DNA from: an uncultured Lachnospiraceae bacterium | Lineage (GTDB): Bacteria; Bacillota; Clostridia; Lachnospirales; Lachnospiraceae | Assembly (NCBI GenBank): GCA_910588885.1 | Contig: CAJUSQ010000013.1 | Location: 1-27,482 of the forward strand | Direction: 5' to 3' | DNA length: 27,482 bases | Shown here: piece by piece, positions 14,335 through 22,100 of the stretch | Position numbering within the stretch: position 1 is the stretch's first letter | Layout: each line of letters begins with the position of its first letter | Notes under the pieces: model-generated | The model's input: the letters and a program-made list of their open reading frames with translations, nothing else | Told to the model about the DNA's origin: nothing | Databases searched by the model: none | Translations under genes and position numbers: made by a program

Positions 14335-15246
14335 ATGGAAACGAAAGAAACCATGGAAGATTACAAGGAGGAATTGGAAGCCTCCTTCCGTAAAATTAAT
14401 GTAGGGGATATAATTTCCGGAACTGTCATTGATGTGAATGAAGAAGAAGTGACCCTGGATCTGAAATATTATGCGCCGGGAATTATTAAGGCTGCAGATC
14501 TCAGCAACGATCCGGGATTTCAGATCCTGGAGGAAGTAAAGCCCGGGGATGTGCTGGAAGCCGCCGTAGTGAAGACCGACGACGGGGCAGGCAATATCCG
14601 GCTGTCCAGGAAGGAAGCCAATGACGTGCTGTCCTGGGATAAGCTGAAAGAATATCAGGAACAGGAAACGGAGCTTCCGGTGAAGGTGGCAGGAATCGTG
14701 CCCAGCGGCGTGGTGGCTTATGTGGAAGGCATCCGGGGCTTTATTCCCGCATCCCAGCTGGCCCTGTCTTATGTGGAAGTGGATGATTCCTGGCTTGGGA
14801 AGGAGCTTGTGGTACGTGTAATTACCGTGGAGGAGTCCAAGAAGAAACTGGTAATGTCTGCCAAGGTGATTCTGCGGGAGAAGGCCGCAGAGGAACATAA
14901 TCATAAGATTTCCATGCTGGTGCCGGGCAGCATTTTAGAAGGCGTAGTGGAAAGCCTGATGCCCTACGGCGCATTTGTGGATATCGGGGACGGGATCAGC
15001 GGACTTGTGCATATTTCGCAAATCAGCCAGAAACGGATTGCAAAGCCCTCGGAGGTTCTGTCGGTGGGCCAGAAGGTGAAGGTAAAGATTCTGAATACCA
15101 ATGACAATAAGGTCAGCCTTAGTATGAGAGCCCTGGAAGAGGAGATGGTGGATGTGGAGCGTCCCTCCCAGACCACGGAATACATTTCCAAGGAGAATGC
15201 TTCCACCAGCCTGGGGGATTTGCTGGCAGGATTTAAATTTGATTGA
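14335..15246 (+). CDS. S1-domain RNA-binding protein (ribosomal protein S1 homologue)
   Basis: A 303-residue protein with three S1 (OB-fold) RNA-binding domains at about residues 22-93, 112-178 and 196-266; the third is the most canonical (GSILEGVVESLMPYGAFVDIGDGISGLVHISQIS). Bacterial S1 helps mRNAs bind the 30S subunit; the short three- or four-domain forms in Firmicutes (YpfD-like) are not always ribosomal. The start is ATG 14335, nine bases after AAAGGAG (14319-14325); a GTG at 14302 would add 11 residues before that site and is unlikely. A possible promoter (TTGTAA 14275-14280, GATAAA 14296-14301) overlaps the upstream control region of the antisense tRNA gene. Confidence 0.92.
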   Translation: METKETMEDYKEELEASFRKINVGDIISGTVIDVNEEEVTLDLKYYAPGIIKAADLSNDPGFQILEEVKPGDVLEAAVVKTDDGAGNIRLSRKEANDVLSWDKLKEYQEQETELPVKVAGIVPSGVVAYVEGIRGFIPASQLALSYVEVDDSWLGKELVVRVITVEESKKKLVMSAKVILREKAAEEHNHKISMLVPGSILEGVVESLMPYGAFVDIGDGISGLVHISQISQKRIAKPSEVLSVGQKVKVKILNTNDNKVSLSMRALEEEMVDVERPSQTTEYISKENASTSLGDLLAGFKFD

Positions 15247-15315
15247 TGCCGAAACGGTTGGCATAACCGGTAAGGCAGCAAAACAGGAATGCATTTATAT
15301 AGAAGGAGGAGCTTT

Positions 15316-15936
15316 ATGAAAGTGATTTTACTGAACGGAAGCCCCCATGAACAGGGATGTACCTATACGGCCCTGAATGAGGTGGCGGGAGCCCTTTTGG
15401 CCAACGGCATAGAGACGGAGCTGATCCAGATGGGAAAGGGGCCTGTTGCGGGCTGTACAGCCTGCGGGGCCTGCAAACAGACGGGACGCTGTATCTTTGC
15501 CGATGACCCGGTGAATGAAGCTCTGGAGAAAATGGAGCAGGCCGACGGTTTGGTGGTAGGCTCTCCGGTGTATTACGCTTCTCCCAACGGTTCCATTGTC
15601 TCTTTTTTGGACCGGATGTTTTATGCCGGGAATTGTTTTGCCTATAAGCCGGCGGCGGCGGTGGCTTCGGCCCGGCGGGCAGGGACAACGGCAACCCTGG
15701 ATATGCTGAACAAGTATTTTTCCATTTCCAATATGATGGTGGTTTCCTCCCAATATTGGAATATGGTGCACGGAAGCTGTCCGGAGGATGTGAAAAAGGA
15801 CGAAGAGGGGCTGCAGACCATGCGCGTACTGGGCAATAATATGGCCTGGCTCTTAAAGTCCATAGAAGCCGGGAAGGCAGCCGGGATTCCGCTGCCGGAA
15901 GAAGAACCGCGGAAGAGGACGAATTTTATCCGCTGA
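15316..15936 (+). CDS. Flavodoxin-fold NAD(P)H reductase, iron-sulfur-flavoprotein-like
   Basis: A 206-residue cytosolic protein of the NADPH-dependent FMN reductase superfamily. The N-terminal MKVILLNGSPHEQGCTYTAL is the FMN-phosphate loop, and GSPVYYASPNGSIVSFLDR is the second flavin loop. Cys47, Cys50, Cys53 and Cys59 form a CX2CX2CX5C cluster like that which binds a 4Fe-4S cluster in iron-sulfur flavoproteins (Isf). It probably shuttles electrons in anaerobic redox or oxidative-stress defence; the partner is unknown. The start follows AAGGAGGAG (15302-15310). A strong terminator (15949-15997) closes the unit. Confidence 0.9.
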   Translation: MKVILLNGSPHEQGCTYTALNEVAGALLANGIETELIQMGKGPVAGCTACGACKQTGRCIFADDPVNEALEKMEQADGLVVGSPVYYASPNGSIVSFLDRMFYAGNCFAYKPAAAVASARRAGTTATLDMLNKYFSISNMMVVSSQYWNMVHGSCPEDVKKDEEGLQTMRVLGNNMAWLLKSIEAGKAAGIPLPEEEPRKRTNFIR

Positions 15937-15948
15937 TCAGGCATGAAT

Positions 15949-15997
15949 AACCGCGCCGGGCCGGAATCTCCAAGAGAGGACGGCGGCGCGGTTTTTT
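15949..15997 (+). terminator. Strong intrinsic terminator
   Basis: AACCGCGCCG (15949-15958) pairs perfectly with CGGCGCGGTT (15984-15993), followed by four more T residues. It marks the end of the housekeeping block; from 15998 to about 16180 I see no gene. Confidence 0.9.
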
Positions 15998-16188
15998 GTG
16001 CCAAATGATACACCTGCCTTTGTGCAATTTGATTTATGGTACGAAAAAAAAACCCCTGAAATTGGAAAGAATGATTGGAATATTGCGGTTTTAGCCGGAA
16101 AAAGCCGTCAGCTTATCCAATATGAGAATCTGATTTCCGGAAAAAAAGGGGATTGCCAACAAGAAAAAAGTGATATATAATAAAAATG

Positions 16189-16212
16189 AAATATGCCTGC
16201 AGAAGGCATTTA
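16189..16212 (-). terminator. Weak hairpin after the XRE gene
   Basis: On the minus strand, ATGCC (16209-16205) pairs with GGCAT (16197-16193), extended by AAA/TTT with one bulge. It is followed by CATTTTTATT. The stem is short, so terminator function is tentative. Confidence 0.35.
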
Positions 16213-16237
16213 TTTTTCCAGTGCAGTAAATAAATAT

Positions 16238-16441
16238 TTACTCTCCTTCGTCGATATATTCGATCACGTCGGACACACTGCATTTCAGCAACTTGCAGAG
16301 TTGATTGATGGTATTTGTGGAAACACTGTTGCCTTTTTGTATGGAATAATAAGTAGCTCTGGAAAAGCCCATTTTTTCAAGTCGGTATGAAGTTATTTTT
16401 TTCTCTTTCATGGTTTGAAACAATGGCTGATAGCTAATCAA
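16238..16441 (-). CDS. Small XRE-family (Cro/CI type) helix-turn-helix regulator
   Basis: A 67-residue protein that is nearly all one HTH_3/HTH_26 domain: SYRLEKMGFSRATYYSIQKG contains the turn and recognition helix, followed by NTINQLCKLLKCSVSDVIEYI, the typical end of this fold. I chose a TTG start at 16441 because GAGGAG lies about nine bases upstream and the family usually has about 65-70 residues; the frame stays open for 59 codons further but that part does not look conserved and covers the promoter and operators. Its base composition is clearly more AT-rich than that of the neighbours, suggesting acquisition. It is divergent from the cyclase-pilus genes and lies next to operator-like repeats (16499-16514, 16532-16551), so it probably represses itself and perhaps the rightward promoter. 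Confidence 0.8.
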   Translation of the reverse strand: MISYQPLFQTMKEKKITSYRLEKMGFSRATYYSIQKGNSVSTNTINQLCKLLKCSVSDVIEYIDEGE

Positions 16442-16493
16442 AACAAGATCTCCTCTTATCGGTTTTAATTCATTGTAGGTTGGAAAGAAGGAC

Positions 16494-16522
16494 TTGACTA
16501 TGTATGAATATCCGAGTATAAT
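16494..16522 (+). promoter_or_regulatory. Rightward sigma-A promoter toward the cyclase-pilus genes
   Basis: TTGACT (16494-16499) and TATAAT (16517-16522) with a 17-base spacer give a near-perfect promoter. The start would be about 16529, leaving a leader of about 205 bases before the cyclase. A weaker leftward promoter for the XRE gene (TATTCA 16538-16543, TATACT 16515-16520) overlaps it face to face. Confidence 0.75.
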
Positions 16523-16551
16523 GTCCAAAAGTATGTATGAATATTCGTACA
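16499..16551. promoter_or_regulatory. Paired operator-like repeats
   Basis: TATGTATGAATATCCG (16499-16514) and TATGTATGAATATTCG (16532-16547) differ at one base and are 33 bases apart. The second extends to an imperfect palindrome TGTATGAATATTCGTACA (16534-16551, only one mismatched pair). One copy lies in the -35/-10 spacer, the other just past the start site, ideal positions for repression. Confidence 0.65.
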
Positions 16552-16734
16552 TATCAGAATTTGGCAGAGAATAAACAAGGATACCTAAAAAACTGCGAAG
16601 CATTCCAAATGTCTTCAAAAATAAGAAAATGTATTATATTATATTTTCAAAAAGCGATTGTGAAAACAGAGCGTTATGTCAACCGGAAAATCCAGAATCC
16701 CTCAAAAAAATAATTTACTGCATAGGAGAAAAAC

Positions 16735-18081
16735 ATGAGAAAAATATGGGAGATGTATGAGAATCTGAACGAGATTGTCTATATGATGGATATGAACAGC
16801 TATGAGTTGCTTTACATGAACCGAAGGGCCAGAGAGGAATTCGGCCTGGGGCGAAAGGAATACCAGGGCAGGAAATGCTACGAGATCCTGCAGGGCTATT
16901 CCAGGCCCTGTACGATTTGCGATAATGGAAAGCTTCAGGAAGGAGAATTCCTGGAATGGCGCCAGTGCCATCCGATCCTGGGGAAGGTGCTGGACCGTAA
17001 ATGTACCCGGATCGAGGCAGATGGGCGTGCCTGCCGCTTTGAACTGGCCATAGACCGGGGAGAAATTCGGTGGCAGAAGGAATCAGAAATGGAATTTTAC
17101 GGCAAGGAGGCCATGATTAACGAGCTGCTTCGGGTTTCCCTTCAGGCGGAGACCCCGGAGAAGTCCATCGCGGTTTTCCTGGAATATCTGGGACAGTTTC
17201 TCAAGAGCGACAGGGTCTATATTTTTGAAGAAAACGCGGCGGGAAAGCTTTCGAATACATATGAATGGTGCGCCAGGGGCATCAGTGTGCAGAAAGAGAA
17301 CCTGGAAAGTGTTTCGTTAAAGGTATTACAGGGCTGGTACCGGAAATTTAAAAACCGGGAGAATGTTATAATCCAGGACATTGAGGCGGTGAAAGACGAA
17401 GAGCCGGAGATTTATCATTATTTATATCCGCAGAATATACGTTCTCTTGTGGTGAGCCCACTGGTGATGGAAAAGAAAATTATTGGATTTTACGGGGCGG
17501 ATAATCCCCCGGAAGAATTTTTGGGAAATATCGCAACGGTATTTCAGATTATGGGGCATTTTATCGTTTCCCTGCTGCGCCGGAGGAATCTGGTAAAAAG
17601 CTTGGAGCAGATGAGCTATTACGACCAGCTGACGGGAATCGGGAACCGCCATGCCATGCATGAATACATAGCCTCCCTGGATTCGGAGGAAAGTATCGGG
17701 ATTTTGTACTGCGATGTAATGGGGTTAAAGAAGGTGAATGATACCAAGGGGCATCAGGCCGGAGACGATCTGCTGCTGCGTGCCTGCTGCTGCCTGCAGG
17801 AGGAACTGAAGGGCTACGCACTGTTTCGGATTGGCGGCGACGAGTTCCTGGCTCTGGGTACGGGTATGCCAAAGCAGGAGCTGGGAAGAAAGGCAGCGGC
17901 CCTGAAGAGAAAGGCGGAGGAAATGGGCGCCCTGATGGCGGTGGGAAGTGTGTGGTGTTCCAACAGCCGGGGGGATCTGGATCAGCTGATTGCCAGGGCC
18001 GACAGCCGGATGTATGAGGATAAACGTTCCTATTATGAGAATAGGGAAGAATGGAGAAGGGAGGAGGAGCTATGCAGTTAG
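16735..18081 (+). CDS. PAS-GAF-GGDEF diguanylate cyclase
   Basis: A 448-residue cytosolic protein predicted to make cyclic di-GMP from two GTP. A PAS domain (about 8-110) carries a cysteine-rich patch (RKCYEIL, PCTICDN, RQCHPIL) that could bind a metal or sense redox. A GAF domain (about 125-285) follows, then GGDEF (about 290-445) with LTGIGNRHAMHE, YCDVMGLKKVND and an intact RIGGDEF active site (GGDEF 367-371). The usual inhibitory RxxD site just before it is absent (LKGY), so product feedback at that site is unlikely. No membrane helices. The start is ATG 16735 after AGGAGAAA (16723-16730). Its stop overlaps the pilT start, so the two are translated together. A role in controlling the pilus is inferred from this position. 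Confidence 0.94.
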   Translation: MRKIWEMYENLNEIVYMMDMNSYELLYMNRRAREEFGLGRKEYQGRKCYEILQGYSRPCTICDNGKLQEGEFLEWRQCHPILGKVLDRKCTRIEADGRACRFELAIDRGEIRWQKESEMEFYGKEAMINELLRVSLQAETPEKSIAVFLEYLGQFLKSDRVYIFEENAAGKLSNTYEWCARGISVQKENLESVSLKVLQGWYRKFKNRENVIIQDIEAVKDEEPEIYHYLYPQNIRSLVVSPLVMEKKIIGFYGADNPPEEFLGNIATVFQIMGHFIVSLLRRRNLVKSLEQMSYYDQLTGIGNRHAMHEYIASLDSEESIGILYCDVMGLKKVNDTKGHQAGDDLLLRACCCLQEELKGYALFRIGGDEFLALGTGMPKQELGRKAAALKRKAEEMGALMAVGSVWCSNSRGDLDQLIARADSRMYEDKRSYYENREEWRREEELCS

Positions 18082-19121
18082 AGGAGATTTTACGAAAAGC
18101 CGCCGAAGCGGGGGCCAGTGATGTGCATTTAACCGTGGGGATTCCGCCGAAAATGCGGGTGCACGGAAGGCTTCATACCATAGAATCAAATGCGCTGTGT
18201 CCGGAGGACACCATGGGCTTTGCGGAACAGATCCTGGAAAAAGGGCAGCTGGAAAAATTCCGGGAACGGGGTGAGTTTGATATGGCCTGTTCCATTCCCG
18301 GAGCCGGAAGATACCGGGTGAATGTCTTCAAACAGCAGGGGGCGGCAGCCCTGGCCCTTCGTCTGGTGACGGAGCGGATTCCGGCTCCGGAGGAATTGGG
18401 GGTTCCTGCATCCATTATAGAGCTGTATCAGCGCAAACGGGGGCTGGTTTTGGTCACAGGGCCTACCGGTAGCGGAAAGTCCACGACCCTGGCGGCGATT
18501 ATTGACAAGGTGAATACCTGCCGGGACGCCCATATTATTACCCTGGAGGATCCGGTGGAGTATCTTCACAGCCATAAACAGTCCATGGTGAACCAGCGGG
18601 AAATCGGGCTGGATACCCGAAGCTATGCCGACGGGCTGCGGGCAGCCCTGCGGGAAGATCCGGACGTAATTCTGGTAGGGGAAATGCGGGATTATGAAAC
18701 CATCAGCGTGGCGGTTACGGCGGCGGAAACCGGGCATTTGGTTTTATCTACCCTTCATACCATCGGGGCCAGCAGTACCATGGACCGGATTATCGACGTA
18801 TTTCCGCCGCACCAGCAGCAGCAGATCCGGGTGCAGCTGGCCAATGTGCTGGAGGCCGTGATTTCCCAGCAGCTTCTGCCCAGGGCCGACGGACAGGGGC
18901 GGGTGGCAGCTTTTGAAGTGCTCCATGCCAATCTGGCTGTCCGGAATCTGATCCGGGAGGGAAAGACCCATCAGATTCCCAGCATTATGCAGACGAACCG
19001 CAGGCTGGGGATGATTACGATGGATGAAGCGATCCTGCAGCTGGCCCGGGAGGGGCGGATTACCCCGCAGACGGCGGTTACCTTTGCCCAGGATCCGGAA
19101 GGGATGGAAGGAAAGCTGTAA
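18072..19121 (+). CDS. pilT: PilT-type type IV pilus ATPase
   Basis: A 349-residue hexameric motor ATPase that powers pilus retraction in type IV pilus systems. The N-terminal PAS-like domain (about 1-100) is followed by the RecA-like domain: Walker A GPTGSGKST (130-138), Asp box LEDPVEY, Walker B region DPDVILVGEMRD, and His box ETGHLVLSTLHT. AVRNLIREGKTHQIPSIMQT matches the AIRNLIRE signature that separates PilT from the extension motor PilB and the GspE group. Length is typical. The start at 18072 is given by GGGAGGAGGAG (18059-18069) and overlaps the last ten bases of the cyclase gene; the giant prepilin begins 48 bases after its stop. No PilB, PilC, PilM-O or PilD genes are in view; they may lie downstream. 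Confidence 0.96.
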   Translation: MQLEEILRKAAEAGASDVHLTVGIPPKMRVHGRLHTIESNALCPEDTMGFAEQILEKGQLEKFRERGEFDMACSIPGAGRYRVNVFKQQGAAALALRLVTERIPAPEELGVPASIIELYQRKRGLVLVTGPTGSGKSTTLAAIIDKVNTCRDAHIITLEDPVEYLHSHKQSMVNQREIGLDTRSYADGLRAALREDPDVILVGEMRDYETISVAVTAAETGHLVLSTLHTIGASSTMDRIIDVFPPHQQQQIRVQLANVLEAVISQQLLPRADGQGRVAAFEVLHANLAVRNLIREGKTHQIPSIMQTNRRLGMITMDEAILQLAREGRITPQTAVTFAQDPEGMEGKL

Positions 19122-19169
19122 GAACGGTATGGAAAATCGTAATGTAACATTTTCTCGATGAGGTAGGAC

Positions 19170-22100
19170 ATGAAGAAAGTTTGGAAAAAAGGGTTTACGC
19201 TGACTGAGGTCATCGTAGTGCTGGTTTTGATTGCCGTTGTGGCGGCGGTCGCCATTCCGGCGGCAATCCGTTACCAGAAGCAGGCAGAATTTCGAAAAAA
19301 TGAATCAAATGCCAAGACGGCTTATCTGGCTGCGGAATCTGCCCTGACCTGGTACCGCAGCTCTGGAGCCTGGGAGGAATTCCGCAAGGAAGTCATCCAG
19401 TACGGGGTCTGCAATGACACCTTCGGGGAAGGGGATAAGGAGAAGAACCGGATTTATGCTATTACCTTAAACAGCAGTAAGGCGCCTGCAAAGTCTCCTT
19501 CCCAGGAACTGGTGCGCAGGCTGCTTTCCGGAAGCGCATACGATAAGGATGTATTGAATGCGGCCATCGCAATTGAAATTGATATAGAAACCGGGCAGGT
19601 GTACTCTGCCTTTTATGGAACAAAATGCTTTTCCCTGGGGTACGATGCTTCGGATTCCGAAGGAGAATGGAACATCAGTTCGAATGGGGAGAACCGTACC
19701 AACTACCAGAAGCGGAAGGAACGGCTTTTGGGCTATTATTCCGTGGAGGATGTGACAAACGTCGTAAATCTGAAGCCGGTTCAGCTGAAGGTGACTTCGA
19801 TCAGCCTGGTAAACGGGGAAACCCTGTCCCTGAACTGGGCCAGCAATTCCAAGTACGATAACCTGGATGTGGATTTCGAGATTTCTTTTTACAATCGTGA
19901 AAATGATGAGAAGCTGTTTTCCACAGTGGTGAACTGGTATCGGTTAAGGGCGGCCGGGGCCAATGAAAATCAGATGGCCGGGCTGACGCTGACGGACAAA
20001 GACGGGAATGTGATCGGCGGGACTTCTGCCGTCTGGTATTTCCCTCTGACCTATCAGGCAGCGGACGGACGAAACGGCCGTTTTTCCCTGGTATTGGACG
20101 GAATGATGTCGGCGGAGCTGCTGGAACGGTTAGAGGCAGCGAACCTCCAGGGAAACGGGAAAGAGCTGGCCAGGGAGTACAGCACCAGCATTACCCGTCT
20201 GGGAGATGAGATCCCGGTATTGGCGGCGGGAGAGAATCCGCCGGAAATCTATGGGGTCATTCAGGCGAAGCCTACCTATGAAAATATGGGCGGGGATTTC
20301 CGGGAATACAATTCCGGCAGCCCCATGAAATCCAATGCGGAGAATACCTTGTATGCGGACAGCAGCCTGGACGCAGTTACGGGATTATCGGCGGAAATTA
20401 CCAAATTCCGTCACTTGTCCAATCTTCGCTATTATAATAAAGAAGAAACGGCTACGTTCACCCTGACCGGACGAAATATGGACTGGGAGGCGGAAGGGAC
20501 GGGGCTGTATGATGCAGCCGCTTCCGCCCGGGATGCTGATCGGAAGGTCCTTTTGTGGAAGGAAAACGAAAAGGGAGCGGAACTGGAATTTCCCGCCATC
20601 CGGCTGCTTTCCAAGAAACATACCCTTCAGGGAAACGGGAACCAGACCAGGATTTCCAATCTCAGGCTGGGTGCAGGCTCAATCCCCTCAGATCCGGCTA
20701 TTGAACAGATGTATCCCGGCGGGGCCTTGGATCATTACAGCCGGTATTTGGGACTGTTTTGTGAGGCGGAAGGAACCATACGGAAGCTGTCGCTTCAGAA
20801 TCCCCGGCTTTTCTTAGCCGGGACGGGAGGGGACGGCACTCCGGAGTCGATGGAAGAATTCGAACATATGTACGGAGTCGGGATTCTCTGCGGACGCAGC
20901 GCCGGAACCCTTTCCGATATTACCATAAAAGGAACGGACCAGGCTCTGACCGTCTGCCTGGCGGCTTCCAGGAACATAATAGAAGCCGGAAAAGCAGAGA
21001 AGGCCCCGGCCGGGATCGGCGGTTTTGCCGGGATATTGGCGGGAAAGAAGGGGGACGGTACCCTTACCCCTCTAACCGATTCCGGTCAGGCCGCCCTGGA
21101 GAAGCTGACCATGGAGGGGAAGGTGTACGGAATGCTGCCGAACCCTCCGGCAGGCCAGGGGCAGGATCCACAGGTACTGGCGCTGGATTATCGGTACGGG
21201 ATCGGCGGGATTTTCGGCTACGCCTGGACCGAAGGCAAGACGGTGGTGAAGGAATGTACCAACCATGCCGATGTGTCCGGTAATCTGTTTGCCGGAGGAA
21301 TCGGCGGCGGGATGCGGGGCGGCTACAAGCCGGGAGAGACCGATTCGGAGCCTCCGGCGCTTTCGGATTGTGAAAATGACGGGCAGGTTCGCTGTACCGT
21401 CTCCCATAAGGACGAAGAAGGGCTGCTGGAAGGCAGATACTTCGGAGGAATCCTGGGCTTTGGCCGGAATTTGCGGATCAAGGATTCCTACAGCGCATCC
21501 GGCCGCTATGCCAAGGACCGCTATATCGAAAAGGATTTATCCAAGCTTTTGGGCCAGTATGTGGGCGGTATTATCGGCTACGGCAGCAGCAGCCAGCTTA
21601 CGGGCTGCAGTACAAAAAAGGGCGGCTATATCCTGGGCTCGGACTATGTGGGCGGCATTGCAGGGGGTTTGTCCAACGATGTGAGCAACGCGATCGTCGG
21701 AAGCGAGGGGATCGACGTGACCACCAATGCCAGCTACGTGATCGGAAATAATTACGTAGGGGGGATTGTAGGGAAAAACGACGGTACGGAAGAGGAAATT
21801 ACCATTGCAAACTGCGTCAATAACGGCGTGGCGGCCGGCTATGGCCGCTATGTGGGCGGCATTGCGGGGTACAATGGGGAAAAAGGCATTTTGCAGGACT
21901 GCGCCAGCTATCTTTCGGATTACGACGGTTCTGTCTTTGACATGATTGTAACAAAGTGGGAGGCGGCCGCAGACTGTTCCGGCGGGCTGGCCGGATACAA
22001 CAACGGCAAGATCCTGTTTGGGGAAGACAGCCAGGCCATTACCGTGAAATCCGTATCTACCGTGGTGGCAGGCCGGAATTTTGTCGGAGGCGTCATTGGA

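Noticed and set aside
15998..16180. 60-codon frame starting with GTG after the terminator
   Set aside because: No ribosome site, starts within the terminator T-run region, low-complexity composition and no similarity I recognise.
16442..16618. N-terminal extension of the XRE gene by 59 codons
   Set aside because: It would cover a consensus promoter and both operator repeats, and the family is normally about 67 residues; the TTG at 16441 has a good ribosome site.
16523..16734. c-di-GMP riboswitch in the 205-base leader of the cyclase-pilus genes
   Set aside because: I looked for the conserved GEMM core and stem pattern and did not find it; the leader is AT-rich without matching structure.
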